The position numbers and the translations under genes are program-made. A stretch of DNA of 64,000 nt. It comes from Bacillus sp. SB49 (lineage in GTDB: Bacteria > Bacillota > Bacilli > Bacillales > Halobacillaceae). The notes below the pieces were generated by a model. That model worked only from the letters and a program-made list of their open reading frames with translations. It was not told the DNA's origin and searched no databases. Where the stretch lies: positions 310,001 to 374,000 of the forward strand of contig NZ_CP048117.1 of NCBI RefSeq assembly GCF_000469135.2, in the 5' to 3' direction. The stretch's first letter is position 1; the number at the start of each line of letters is the position of its first letter. Shown piece after piece: positions 35,435 to 44,969 of the stretch.

Positions 35435-35463
35435 ATCATAACGGACAACGAAATAACATTCAA
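35435..35463 (-). promoter_or_regulatory. sigma-A promoter of the ribonucleotide reductase operon
   Basis: On the minus strand -35 TTGAAT (35458-35463), exactly 17 bp, -10 TATGAT (35435-35440). Predicted start near 35428, about 40 bases before the riboswitch aptamer. Confidence 0.7.
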
Positions 35464-35581
35464 GCCTTTTCCATTCTACAACAAATACCTCCAAGCATCA
35501 AAACCCAGACACAGCGCATTGGTGTAAGGTATAATTTTATAAGAAGAAATATATATAAGAAGCGGAAAGGCGAGTGAGGAA

Positions 35582-36259
35582 ATGGTTAAGTTCGATTGGC
35601 ATAAAGAAGCAGAAAGGCAGTGGGACGACCGTGCCGGGATGTGGAGTTCAAAAAGCAAGGAAATGTGGGACGAAGGAAGTCGAAGTACGATCCTTCCCTT
35701 TCTTGAGAATCATATCCTGAAAGGAAAAGTAGCCGACCTCGGCTGTGGAGACGGCTATGGATCTTTCCGGCTTTGGCAGAAAGGATATGAGGTCACAGGG
35801 GTTGATTTGTCGAAAGACATGATTGATAAGGCGAATGCCAGAGTCAGGGAACAAGGACTTACCTTCGTCCAGGGGGATCTAACTGCTCTACCTTTCGAAG
35901 ATGATTCGTTTGATAGTGCCATGGCGGTCAATTCATTGGAATGGACGGAGATTCCTTCACAGGGGCTTAATGAGATGAAGCGGATACTGAAGCCTGGGGG
36001 AAGACTTTGTATCGCACTGCTTGGTCCGACGGCAATGCCGAGGACCAACAGCTATCGCCGCTTGTTCGGGGAACAAGTCATATGCAATACGATGATGCCG
36101 TGGGAATTGAAGAAGATGGCAGAAGAGACAGGGTGGAGATCAATAGCTGGACAAGGGGTTTACAAGCGTGGTGTCGAGGACAGTCTCTTGGAGGGGCTTG
36201 AAGAAGAATTAAAGCAGGCACTTACATTCATGTGGGTATTTATTTTCGAAAAAGAATAA
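35582..36259 (+). CDS. class I SAM-dependent methyltransferase
   Basis: 225 residues with Methyltransf_11 motifs: VADLGCGDGYGSFRLWQKGYEVTGVDLSKDMI (motifs I and II), DLTALPFEDDSFDSAMAVNSLEW and MKRILKPGGRLCIALLG (motif post-III). Substrate unknown. AAGGCGAGTGAGGAA precedes the ATG. Monocistronic with a terminator. Confidence 0.9.
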   Translation: MVKFDWHKEAERQWDDRAGMWSSKSKEMWDEGSRSTILPFLENHILKGKVADLGCGDGYGSFRLWQKGYEVTGVDLSKDMIDKANARVREQGLTFVQGDLTALPFEDDSFDSAMAVNSLEWTEIPSQGLNEMKRILKPGGRLCIALLGPTAMPRTNSYRRLFGEQVICNTMMPWELKKMAEETGWRSIAGQGVYKRGVEDSLLEGLEEELKQALTFMWVFIFEKE

Positions 36260-36265
36260 AACAAT

Positions 36266-36322
36266 CCGGAGTTGCTTACCAATGCATCAAGGCGCATTGG
36301 AGCAAACTCCGGACTTTTTTTG
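36266..36322 (+). terminator. terminator after the methyltransferase gene
   Basis: Outer stem TCCGGAGTT / AACTCCGGA enclosing an inner hairpin CCAATGC/GCATTGG, followed by T7. Confidence 0.85.
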
Positions 36323-36327
36323 TTGGA

Positions 36328-37212
36328 TTAAGGATGCTCACCGCTTGTCGAACGCATGGGTGCTGTTTCCCACAAGAATTCAGCCACTATTCTGTCGACT
36401 TCCGCAAGCTCATGGAGGCCGGAGTGGGTTGCCTGAGGCTGGTAAATTCTCTCTTCGTAGTAACGGCCGAATGGAACGATGTCTTCCAGTCCGTGGACGC
36501 TTGAGGCGTGGACAAGACCATCCCAGTGCTCCTGCTCCGGGGACTCCTTGTTGATGATTCCGGCCACCGCAAGGACGTCTACATTATCTGAGAAATGATC
36601 CTTATTCTTAACCATATCCTGGAGAGCATCAGAGTCTGGTCTCAAATCCACGGTTGCGGCCCCGTAATTGGATTCAAAATAGGAATCTTTCCGAATGCCT
36701 TTAAATGGACTGGCGATAGCAGCAACTTTCTTAACGGCAGGTACGCCGTCCGCAGGTTCGTTCAGTAAATAATTGATCGACGCTAACCCGCCCATGGAAT
36801 GTCCGATAATATTTACTTGTTGAACATTGTAGCGGGAGTGAAGCTGGATCATCACGTTTTCGACCCATTTTGTTTGATTCGAAATACTGGCGCGATTATC
36901 TTCGAACAATATCTGCACAAACGGGTTCTTTGTCTGGGGGAAGCTTCCCTGGATGGAGAGGGTACCATCGTTCGCTACATAGACCGTCATCCTTTTTTTT
37001 CCCCAATTCATGGACTGCATCCGGTCCATCATGGTCTGGAAGCTCCTCGGCCCCCCTTTGAACCCGTGAATGAATAAGGTCGGTGTTACTTCTTCGCGCG
37101 GGTACGGTTCCGAGCTGCTCGATTTTGAATTGATCATCAGGATGAGCAGCCCTACAAATATAGAACCCAATGCAATATAAAGCCATTTCCAATTTTTTAT
37201 TTGTAAAGTCAT
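36328..37212 (-). CDS. membrane-anchored alpha/beta-hydrolase (DUF915 family)
   Basis: 294 residues: N-terminal membrane anchor (WLYIALGSIFVGLLILMI), then an extracellular hydrolase with LFIHGFKGGPRSFQTMM, the nucleophile elbow GHSMGG and terminal ...HSGLHELAEVD His. This is the DUF915 cell-surface hydrolase pattern of Bacilli; substrate unknown. Confidence 0.88.
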   Translation of the reverse strand: MTLQIKNWKWLYIALGSIFVGLLILMINSKSSSSEPYPREEVTPTLFIHGFKGGPRSFQTMMDRMQSMNWGKKRMTVYVANDGTLSIQGSFPQTKNPFVQILFEDNRASISNQTKWVENVMIQLHSRYNVQQVNIIGHSMGGLASINYLLNEPADGVPAVKKVAAIASPFKGIRKDSYFESNYGAATVDLRPDSDALQDMVKNKDHFSDNVDVLAVAGIINKESPEQEHWDGLVHASSVHGLEDIVPFGRYYEERIYQPQATHSGLHELAEVDRIVAEFLWETAPMRSTSGEHP

Positions 37213-37366
37213 GGTTGTTCCTCCCGAATCCTGTCTTTCCTTCAGTGTAAAACAAGGAAGGCTTTGGATAAAACGATTTTATGCAAATTTGCGCATCCAT
37301 GTGCAGAAACGGGTCTTCTTAGCTTGCCCTTAAAGAGCTGTGTCATGACCGGCGGCATATTTTTGT

Positions 37367-37391
37367 GTTTAGCTCTCGTTTATCGGGGAAA
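37367..37391 (+). promoter_or_regulatory. sigma-B promoter candidate for the pyridoxamine-oxidase-like gene
   Basis: GTTTAG (37367-37372), 13 bases, GGGAAA (37386-37391), matching GTTTAA-N12-15-GGGWAW closely. Predicted start near 37398, about 50 bases before the TTG start codon. Fits the general-stress identity of the gene. Confidence 0.65.
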
Positions 37392-37446
37392 ACTGGAAAT
37401 GTATGAAAGACAGAGCAGCATATATGGAGAAGGGAGCTTGTTTGCA

Positions 37447-37872
37447 TTGACACAAGATGAATTAAAGAGCCAGATTAAGCAGATTATGGAACAACATAAA
37501 ATCGGTACGTTGGCTACCGTAAAGAATGACAAACCTCATACCCGTTACATGACATTCTGGAATGATGAACAATTCACATTCTATACTCCTACGAACAGCG
37601 ACACACATAAAGCGGATGAAATTGAAGCGAATCCGAATGTCCATATTCTGATCGGCTATGAAGGCGAAGGATACGGGGATACGTACTTGGAAGTGGAAGG
37701 ACAGGCGAAAATCCGTGAAGACCAGGAAATTAAAGAAGAGTTGTGGTCGGAGCGCATGAACCGTTGGTTTGATGGGAAGGATGACCCGAACTATATTGTC
37801 CTTGAAATTATGCCGGAAAGCATTCGTCTAATGAACGAAGGGGAAGATACGCCTGCAACGCTTGATTTGTAA
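37447..37872 (+). CDS. pyridoxamine 5'-phosphate oxidase-like general stress protein (YdaG type)
   Basis: 141 residues with the split-barrel flavin-binding pattern: KIGTLATVKNDKPHTRYMTFWNDEQFTFYTPTNSDTHKADEIEANPNVHILIGY. B. subtilis YdaG is a sigma-B-controlled protein of about this length. The TTG at 37447 is chosen because AGAAGGGAG lies about 10 bases before it and it restores the family length; upstream in-frame sequence crosses the promoter. Confidence 0.88.
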   Translation: MTQDELKSQIKQIMEQHKIGTLATVKNDKPHTRYMTFWNDEQFTFYTPTNSDTHKADEIEANPNVHILIGYEGEGYGDTYLEVEGQAKIREDQEIKEELWSERMNRWFDGKDDPNYIVLEIMPESIRLMNEGEDTPATLDL

Positions 37873-37880
37873 AAGGATAC

Positions 37881-37930
37881 AAAAAAGGAAACCTCGACTT
37901 GTTACCGTCCGGGGTTTCCTTTTTTATTTT
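37881..37930 (+). terminator. terminator
   Basis: AAAAAAGGAAACC / GGTTTCCTTTTTT stem with a 19-base loop; usable on both strands between convergent genes. Confidence 0.75.
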
Positions 37931-37938
37931 TTCCGGAT

Positions 37939-39321
37939 TTAAGAAGTTGGAAGTTCGTCGTAAAAGCGGCGTTCGATAGCGAAATAGTCCAATGTATTAT
38001 TTGTAAGTTCTGCTAAGTGGTTCATCGCCTGCAGCAGAAAAGTCTTATCAAGCGTATAAATGACTTCTTCTTCGATATGATCAAGCGTATCGCAGGCGAA
38101 CTTCCACAGCATCTGGTGCTTAGATTCGTCGATGGATTCTGCCACCATCCCAAGACCTCTGATCAACTCCGTAATGATAAGGTGGTTGCTGCGCGCATAA
38201 TGTCGTATAAATCCGAATCCCCTGTAAATATAGGATTCGAACGACTCAGACAGAAGCACGACTCTCGTCTGTTCCTCTTGGTCCATTAAATAAGGGGTGA
38301 AGGTGATGTAGTCCTCCACGGTAAGCATGAGATCGGCCATTTGATGGATCGTGTTGGTCGCTGTTTTGGGATCGTCATTTCCCAGTGCTTTAATCGCTAC
38401 TTCCGCCAGTTTATGCATCCCCATCTGAATGTCCTGCAATTCCGTCTCCTTATGACCGATATGTACCATAGAACAATATTCTTTATAATCGTTGCCCGCT
38501 GCGCCGGGCCCCCAGTAGCTGAAGAGTGTATTCCCTTTCAATACATAGTCGCCGACTTGGGCGTGAAGATGGACGATAATGTCGTCTTTTCTCGCCTGTT
38601 CAATCATTTCCCGATAATCCACCAGCTGTATGTAGCCGGATACGGGTGATTTAATCTGACGGGCATCATCCTGGTATGCTTCCAACAAGTCTTCCGGGTT
38701 TTTTTTGCGGTATGGTTCAAGGTCTCTATGCAGCGTTTGGTTAATCATTGTTTCTGACGTTTTTTTCATGGTGCTTGTAATGTTGTGGACCTGCATCCAT
38801 GTCGTGGCATGGTTGATGAAATACACGAATGTGACGGCAGATATAAAGGTGAGCAGGACGGTAATAATCGGTACGGCTACGAAGAATTCACGTTGGGCAT
38901 TTCCGATAAATAAGAAGGTAATCAATACATAGACGAAGTTGCCGTTGAAGATCCCGAGAGCATGTTGTGTCCGTTTATCCGAAACGAAGTTTAGAAGCAT
39001 CCTTGGTGAAAACTGGCCGCTGAATGTCGTGAGGACGACAAGCAGGGAGTTCAATGTGAATGCGCTTAACGTCAGCATGCCCCCGATCAGCGTACTGACA
39101 AGCATGCGGGTAACTTCAGCGTTGATCTGAAATATGTTTTGAGTATATTGATTGACTTCTACGACGAGGTCAAGCGTCAGGGTGATCCCGACGACCACGA
39201 GGGACATAATGATATAGATGAACGGCATATACCATATAGCCATCTGCACCTCGTGCTTCCTCTGCCTCTTTGGCATCTGAAGATATTTTTTCAATGATAT
39301 GGGAAGCATGTTGCTGAACAT
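37939..39321 (-). CDS. DUF2254 membrane protein
   Basis: 460 residues. Four N-terminal membrane helices (MPFIYIIMSLVVVGITLTL; MLVSTLIGGMLTLSAFTLNSLLVVL; NFVYVLITFLFIG; FFVAVPIITVLLTFISAVTFVYFI) containing FTLNSLLVVLTTFSGQFSPRMLLNFVSDKRTQHALGIF, the DUF2254 signature, followed by a cytoplasmic helical domain. Function unknown; the core resembles a channel-like region. ATG 39321 follows TTAGGAGGATTG. Confidence 0.9.
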   Translation of the reverse strand: MFSNMLPISLKKYLQMPKRQRKHEVQMAIWYMPFIYIIMSLVVVGITLTLDLVVEVNQYTQNIFQINAEVTRMLVSTLIGGMLTLSAFTLNSLLVVLTTFSGQFSPRMLLNFVSDKRTQHALGIFNGNFVYVLITFLFIGNAQREFFVAVPIITVLLTFISAVTFVYFINHATTWMQVHNITSTMKKTSETMINQTLHRDLEPYRKKNPEDLLEAYQDDARQIKSPVSGYIQLVDYREMIEQARKDDIIVHLHAQVGDYVLKGNTLFSYWGPGAAGNDYKEYCSMVHIGHKETELQDIQMGMHKLAEVAIKALGNDDPKTATNTIHQMADLMLTVEDYITFTPYLMDQEEQTRVVLLSESFESYIYRGFGFIRHYARSNHLIITELIRGLGMVAESIDESKHQMLWKFACDTLDHIEEEVIYTLDKTFLLQAMNHLAELTNNTLDYFAIERRFYDELPTS

Positions 39322-39459
39322 AATCAATCCTCCTAATTCCTTTTCCATTGCCGGGTTCCCTGAAATTATTCAGATAAAACGATTCGAGAAGAAATTGTAA
39401 AAATTCTTTGTATGGGAAGGTCCGCTTCGATATAGTAAAGGAAAAAAGGTGAGGATGGG

Positions 39460-39918
39460 ATGAAGATGAGATGGGTCAGGAAATCATTTGATGAGCTTAG
39501 CAAAGAGGAATTATACCGGATCTTAATGACACGGGTGGCTGTATTTGTCGTGGAGCAGGAATGCCCTTATCCGGAAGTCGACGGCAGAGATCAAGATTCT
39601 CTGCATCTGTGGCTGGAGGTGGATGGAGAGATAGCGGCATACTGCCGGATTATTTCTCCGGAAAATGTGGATGGCCATTACACGATTGGTCGTGTCCTGG
39701 TGACAGAGGACCATCGAGGGAAAGGCTATGCGAGGGCGATGATGACGGAAGCGGTTCGTCTGTTGGAGGAAGAATGGAAAGTTGGAAGGATCTTTCTTCA
39801 TGGTCAGGAACATCTGCGCCACTTCTATGGATCCTTCGGCTTTGAGGAAATATCCGACGTGTATTTGGAGGATGGCATCCCGCATGTCGATATGATAAAG
39901 CAGACAGCAGGCGGCTGA
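39460..39918 (+). CDS. elaA: ElaA-family GNAT acetyltransferase
   Basis: 152 residues. The N-terminal ILMTRVAVFVVEQECPYPEVDGRDQDSLHLW is the ElaA signature, and GRVLVTEDHRGKGYARAMM is the acetyl-CoA site. Substrate unknown. GGTGAGGATGGG precedes. Confidence 0.9.
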   Translation: MKMRWVRKSFDELSKEELYRILMTRVAVFVVEQECPYPEVDGRDQDSLHLWLEVDGEIAAYCRIISPENVDGHYTIGRVLVTEDHRGKGYARAMMTEAVRLLEEEWKVGRIFLHGQEHLRHFYGSFGFEEISDVYLEDGIPHVDMIKQTAGG

Positions 39919-39996
39919 GACGTTGGCTGCCGTTTGGATAATCTGATGCGAGGGTATCATACTCCTGTGGAAATCTTGAAATGGAGTGTGAATGGA

Positions 39997-41451
39997 ATGA
40001 GCCCTAAAACATTTACGAAACAGTTTATAAACGGATGCTGGAAGAATGGGTCCAGCGATAAATTTGTCGAAAATATTAATCCTTACACAGAACAGTCGAT
40101 CGCTTCTATCCCCTCAGCAAATGAGGAAGACTTGAACGAAGCATATGAAGCTGCCTATCAAGCTCAGAAGTACTGGATGAACACAACCCCAAGGGAAAAG
40201 CAGGGCTATTTCGACCGCCTGCTGGAGGTCGTTCAAGATAGAAAAGGTGAAATAGTCGACTGGCTCGTCAAGGAATCGGGAAGTACGATGGTTAAAGCCG
40301 AGGTGGAATTTCAAGCGACTGTAGGAATTATCAGGGAATCGGCTACGTTCCCCAACCGTATGGCTGGACAGATCCTTCCGTCTAATACTCCGGGGAAAGA
40401 GAATAGGATATACCGTTCGCCTAAGGGTGTGATCGGAGTCATTGGTCCATGGAATTTCCCACTTCATTTAGCTGTTCGTTCGATTGCGCCGGCCCTTGCT
40501 ACGGGGAACACAGTCGTCGTTAAACCGGCCTCTGACGCGCCGGCGACATCGGGGCTCTTGATTGCCGACCTCTTTGAAGAAGCGGGATTCCCTGAAGGAG
40601 TGATCAATGTCGTAGTAGGGCGCGGATCGGAAATCGGGGATGCGTTTGTAACACACCCTTATGCAAAATTAATTTCCTTCACTGGTTCGACAGAGGTAGG
40701 GAGCCACATAGGTGAATTGGCTGGAAAGCATATTAAAGATACGGCGTTGGAACTCGGTGGTAACAATGCAATGATCATATTAGAGGATGCGGATATCGAT
40801 CGTGCGGTTCAGGCGGCGACATTCGGGAAGTTCCTGCATCAGGGTCAGATTTGTATGTCGTTAAACCGGATCATTGTTCATGAACGTGTCCATGATGAAT
40901 TCGTTGAAAAGTTTAAGCAAAAGGTGGAAAGCCTGAAGGTAGGCGACCCGGGAGAAAAAGATACAGTGGTCGGTCCCTTAATTAACAGAGATGCGGTAGA
41001 ACGCATTCAGAAAGATATGAACGCGAGTGTGGAGCAAGGAGCGGAAATCCTTACAGGCGGAAAAGCGGAAGGGAATGTTTTTCACCCAACTATCCTTACT
41101 GGAGTGACCAATGATATACCGATTGCTCAAAATGAGGTGTTTGGAGCAGTGGGAGCAGTAATTAAGGCGTCTTCCGAAGAAGAAGCGATTGAAATAGCCA
41201 ACGGTTCTCCCTATGGTCTCAGCGGCTCCGTCTTTACGACAGATATCCACAGAGGAGTGGAGGTTGCCAAGCAAATTGAAACCGGTATGATTCACATTAA
41301 TGATCAATCAGTGAACGATGAAGCTCATGTCGCCTTTGGCGGAGAAAAAGAATCCGGGCTCGGCCGTTTTAATGGCGAGTGGGCATTGGATAAATTTACG
41401 ACTGTCAAATGGATTGGTGTTATGAATGGATACCGTAAGTACCCATTTTAA
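39997..41451 (+). CDS. aldehyde dehydrogenase (NAD(P)-dependent)
   Basis: 484 residues. Family marks: GVIGVIGPWNFPLHLAVRSIAPALATGNTVVVKPAS, FTGSTEVG (Rossmann loop), ELGGNNAMIILEDAD (catalytic Glu), HQGQICMSLNRIIVHE (catalytic Cys) and ESGLGRFNGEWALDKFT. Similar to the YfmT/vanillin or benzaldehyde dehydrogenase branch. ATG 39997 has GGAGTG eight bases upstream; earlier in-frame starts lack one. Followed by a terminator that isolates it from the TOMM cluster. Confidence 0.93.
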   Translation: MSPKTFTKQFINGCWKNGSSDKFVENINPYTEQSIASIPSANEEDLNEAYEAAYQAQKYWMNTTPREKQGYFDRLLEVVQDRKGEIVDWLVKESGSTMVKAEVEFQATVGIIRESATFPNRMAGQILPSNTPGKENRIYRSPKGVIGVIGPWNFPLHLAVRSIAPALATGNTVVVKPASDAPATSGLLIADLFEEAGFPEGVINVVVGRGSEIGDAFVTHPYAKLISFTGSTEVGSHIGELAGKHIKDTALELGGNNAMIILEDADIDRAVQAATFGKFLHQGQICMSLNRIIVHERVHDEFVEKFKQKVESLKVGDPGEKDTVVGPLINRDAVERIQKDMNASVEQGAEILTGGKAEGNVFHPTILTGVTNDIPIAQNEVFGAVGAVIKASSEEEAIEIANGSPYGLSGSVFTTDIHRGVEVAKQIETGMIHINDQSVNDEAHVAFGGEKESGLGRFNGEWALDKFTTVKWIGVMNGYRKYPF

Positions 41452-41456
41452 TAAGG

Positions 41457-41492
41457 AGACCCTGCGTCCGACAAAGACGCAGGGTTTTTTTA
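41457..41492 (+). terminator. terminator after the aldehyde dehydrogenase gene
   Basis: ACCCTGCGTC / GACGCAGGGT stem followed by T7. It also lies just after the SagB stop on the other strand. Confidence 0.88.
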
Positions 41493-43004
41493 GGCATGGA
41501 GAACACCGGACAGTCTGCTTTTCGGGGTATGGTAACCGATCGGAATCTGGATGAGTGTCGTCTGGTTCCGGATGTCTAGTTGATAAATCGAGTCGGGAAT
41601 GGGAACGTGAAATCCAAGCAGGGGGTGTCCGTTCATTCCTAAAGCGCTCGCTGCCAGTAATATTCGCTGCATCACCCTTCCGGCATGAATCAACTGCATC
41701 CGATAACCGCCTGCGTCTACATTCCTTGCTCCTGCCACATGAATGCATAAAGGCGTATGGTGAAGCGGGACGTTATGCATGGTCATCCCGGACTGCAGCA
41801 TCTGGCGGAAATCGCCTTTTTCTATGGTTAGAAGAGAGTGGGAGGCAGGGTCGTATTCGTATGCTCCTGCATCTATTCTGTCAGTACCATTTATACATAA
41901 ATAGATGGAAATGGATGATACATCCGGAAGAGTGGACTGTTTCAAAAGGGCCGCTATTTTCCCGGCATCCATAGATCTATCTATAAAGTCCCCTTCGGGC
42001 GAGCAGCGGTTCATACATGCATCTCTGAAGGAAGAGGTGGTGGCGCGCGACTCAGAGAGTGGATAAATGTCTTTACCGTATTTTTCTTGCTGCGGTACGG
42101 ATGCATTGGTACGGAAGAGGGAAGAGGAAGATAGAATGGCTGCTTCATGGAGCTGGAGGATATCCTGGTGTGGTTTTATATGTTTCGACCGTTGGTAACA
42201 GGTCGTCTGCACCGCTGGGATTTCCTCGATTAGAGATGCACCTGTAAGCTCTTCCTTCCCAGTTGCAGCAGGTATCTCTTGTTCCGATAACGCCAGGATG
42301 CCCAGCGTCGTTTCTTCCAGACGATTGAGGCCGAGCAGGTGATCAGCTGCCTTATGAAGGAACGAAAGATGGACACGTGAATGCAAGCCGAATTGACGTG
42401 CTGTTTCCTCTGTCTGGCTGATTACTGCCCCCGCATCCAAGCCTTGCAGCCGGAATGAGAAGTTATGGTATTTAAAGAAATTCTTCCAATATACCGTTGT
42501 GATGAAACATACGGCTTTGCATGAAGAAACATCCAGACGAAGTCCAAGGGTTTTCGTTATATAGTCATCGAAGTTTCCTTCTCTTATTAATACGAGACGA
42601 TGATGGGCGGCATCATAATGGTAGACGCCTTGTGCAAAAGGCGTCTCTTTTACATAAAGATACAGCTCGCTCGGATACAGTCCTCCTCCTGAAGGTGCGA
42701 AGCGACGAAGCGAAGGGAAGGATGTAGATGTCTTCTCCTCCGAGTCTGCCGGCGCCGCCGTGTGGGCAAACTGGGTGAGTCCATATGCGAACCAAAGAAA
42801 ATGGCCGATCCATTCCGCCCCTTCTAATTTCCTTCTGCCTAGAGGGCTTGGGTTCAAAGGGATATGGTGATCCAGTAAGAAGGATGGCAGTTCTTTATAC
42901 AGTTTGTAGGGAAGGGGGGCATCTTCCCAATCTACCTCCCAGTCGGAAGGGATGACCGCCTGGCTTTGAAAATGGAGACGGTACAGAAAGGACTCGGGGT
43001 GCAT
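41490..43004 (-). CDS. SagB-type FMN dehydrogenase with tandem nitroreductase domains
   Basis: 504 residues. SagB enzymes oxidise azolines in TOMM peptides to aromatic thiazoles using FMN. Two related modules are visible: the first (about 80-265) with RRFAPSGGGLYPSELYLYV and VYHYDAAHHRLVLI; the second (about 310-490) with AYEYDPASHSLLTI and GGYRMQLIHAGRVMQRILLAASALGMNGHPLLGFH. The GGLYP flavin motif occurs only in the first, so the halves may form one or two sites. Last gene of the cluster; ATG follows AGGAGGAGC, 21 bases after the YcaO gene stop. Confidence 0.9.
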   Translation of the reverse strand: MHPESFLYRLHFQSQAVIPSDWEVDWEDAPLPYKLYKELPSFLLDHHIPLNPSPLGRRKLEGAEWIGHFLWFAYGLTQFAHTAAPADSEEKTSTSFPSLRRFAPSGGGLYPSELYLYVKETPFAQGVYHYDAAHHRLVLIREGNFDDYITKTLGLRLDVSSCKAVCFITTVYWKNFFKYHNFSFRLQGLDAGAVISQTEETARQFGLHSRVHLSFLHKAADHLLGLNRLEETTLGILALSEQEIPAATGKEELTGASLIEEIPAVQTTCYQRSKHIKPHQDILQLHEAAILSSSSLFRTNASVPQQEKYGKDIYPLSESRATTSSFRDACMNRCSPEGDFIDRSMDAGKIAALLKQSTLPDVSSISIYLCINGTDRIDAGAYEYDPASHSLLTIEKGDFRQMLQSGMTMHNVPLHHTPLCIHVAGARNVDAGGYRMQLIHAGRVMQRILLAASALGMNGHPLLGFHVPIPDSIYQLDIRNQTTLIQIPIGYHTPKSRLSGVLHA

Positions 43005-43025
43005 AGAAGCTCCTCCTGTCGATTG

Positions 43026-44969
43026 CTAAGGAAATGGATGTGGATGAGGATTCAGTTCCTCCAATCTTAATTTTCTTTCTTTGTATCCCAAGGCTTTCGG
43101 TACTTCTAATACTCGTTTCAAACCAGTGATTCTTCTGAGGTGATGGCCGAATGTCATTGGGAGTGCCCCTGGTATGATTACTTTTACACAATGAAGCCCG
43201 TTTTTTCGTATTTCTTCCGTTGTTTGATCCACAACGATGACATCTAAATCGTTAAGGTGCAGACGTTGCAGGACATCCATCAGGTCCTCTTTCAAGTCCT
43301 CCCGGCGGGGCGGAGGGGAGTAACATTCACTGAATGTATGACCTGGCAATTTTTGCTGGAGCAGAAAATCCAGACGTTTTTCTGCTTCTTTCAACCCATA
43401 AAGCATGCCGTGGTCATCCATACTTCTAACCAATGCATCATCATGGAGCATCGGCATATAGGATGCTTTATTCCGGCGGAATATTTTGTTCAACGGTTCG
43501 ATCATTCCTGCACTTTCAAACAATGCCCCTTTAATGGCTTTGATCGGATCAAGGTGTGCACCGCCGGCACATAGGAGATTCAGTCGCTCCTCCTTTTGAT
43601 TTCGATTCTTAATGATTGTAAATACACTCGGAATTCCATGCTCCATCGTTGCGTCATAGAGGTGGAGATCATAACCCGAAATCTCTTCTAATCGCAGCAG
43701 CATCCATTGTAATTCCTGATCAGGTATAGTGGAGGGATCTATCCTCTTAAGTGGAAGCCTGGCATACCAGGAGAGGAGGAAAGAATCTCTCTCCAGTACT
43801 TCCATGATTCCGTAAAAAATCGCTTCCTCTCTGCTTCCCCCGATCGCACAGCCGTTGGATGTTTCAAAGACAAATCCATCTCCGCAGCCGGTGCTGTAAT
43901 AGGCGAGCCTTTCCGGAACCAATACGGGCTCCTTGCGAAGGAAGGAATACCCCCATACCCAGTTCGTTTTCCGTTCAGGATCGAAAGGAGTGAACGGGTG
44001 GTTTTCTGTTTCATAATCTTCTGCGGCGTGCACCCCTAATGAAAATGGATGGACTGCGGAAGGAAGGTTCTGAAAGCAATCGTAAACCGTCGTTCTTTTT
44101 CCTTTTGGATCTGTTCCGCAGAATCGTTCCAGTCCCTCAAGAATCGCTGTATTCTCACTCGTTTGAAAGGAATTGGTTCTGCCTGCCGACCCTTCATCTG
44201 CGTGTGGAAGAGGCAGGTTGACGATGACATCGGAAAACGGTGTGTCAAGCTCTATCATTCTACTGTTAAGTAAGCCGGTCTGAGTATCCAGGTAATCATT
44301 TGAAAGGGATCGGCTGAGTTCTTCCATCGTCTTCGTCCGAAAGGTGGTGCTCGATATTTTTCTGTTTGATTGTATATCGATTTTTGCAGTCTCCCTGTCG
44401 TCAACCGGAACCGTGCCGCAGACGAAGCAATTCGAATCCGGAAGAACATAATGCAAAGAACGCTTCATTGTTTGGGTGGAAAACAAGGCAATATGGTCTG
44501 TGGTGCGTAACGGTCTGTCTTCCGCCCATGCTCTAACCTCTTCTATCAGCATAATGGCCATGCTCCTGATACGGAACGGATCCGGGCATTCTTCGGTAGT
44601 TCTTCCCGTTTCAACAAGAAAATGCTGTATAGAAGAGAGGTCTCTTCGATGATTAGAAGCCATACGCCGGCGGTAATCGGCACATTGAGAGCATCCTTTT
44701 CTCTCCGGCTGAACGAATGGACCGATTATACCTTCTCCGAAGGAAAAAAAGGAACGCACCCATGGAATGTGGTTTTCTCTTGCGGCTTTCTCTGCCTGAA
44801 GATGCAGTCTTGGATTCCAGTGGTCATCCGCAAGAATCAATAAGTCTGTTTCCTGTGTCCAATTCTCCTGCCAGGAAGACATATACAGAAGATCATTCGG
44901 AAGGTTCCATTCTTCCTGAATACACCCCGCCAACCTTCCATTTCCAATAAGGGTAACCGATGGAGTCAT
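43026..44969 (-). CDS. YcaO cyclodehydratase with fused N-terminal docking domain (TOMM)
   Basis: 647 residues. The enzyme activates backbone amides with ATP to turn Cys into thiazolines. N-terminal 190 residues: E1/docking-like region with two CxxC pairs (Cys93/96 and Cys181/184), probably a structural zinc site. YcaO domain from about 205: ILEGLERFCG (Glu278/281), SREEAIFYGIMEVLERD (Glu381, Glu390, Glu393) and AIKGALFESAGM, the ATP/Mg-binding acidic motifs. It ends PHPHPFP, the C-terminal PxPxP tail required in peptide cyclodehydratases. Start overlaps the previous stop as ATGA, indicating translational coupling. Confidence 0.95.
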   Translation of the reverse strand: MTPSVTLIGNGRLAGCIQEEWNLPNDLLYMSSWQENWTQETDLLILADDHWNPRLHLQAEKAARENHIPWVRSFFSFGEGIIGPFVQPERKGCSQCADYRRRMASNHRRDLSSIQHFLVETGRTTEECPDPFRIRSMAIMLIEEVRAWAEDRPLRTTDHIALFSTQTMKRSLHYVLPDSNCFVCGTVPVDDRETAKIDIQSNRKISSTTFRTKTMEELSRSLSNDYLDTQTGLLNSRMIELDTPFSDVIVNLPLPHADEGSAGRTNSFQTSENTAILEGLERFCGTDPKGKRTTVYDCFQNLPSAVHPFSLGVHAAEDYETENHPFTPFDPERKTNWVWGYSFLRKEPVLVPERLAYYSTGCGDGFVFETSNGCAIGGSREEAIFYGIMEVLERDSFLLSWYARLPLKRIDPSTIPDQELQWMLLRLEEISGYDLHLYDATMEHGIPSVFTIIKNRNQKEERLNLLCAGGAHLDPIKAIKGALFESAGMIEPLNKIFRRNKASYMPMLHDDALVRSMDDHGMLYGLKEAEKRLDFLLQQKLPGHTFSECYSPPPRREDLKEDLMDVLQRLHLNDLDVIVVDQTTEEIRKNGLHCVKVIIPGALPMTFGHHLRRITGLKRVLEVPKALGYKERKLRLEELNPHPHPFP

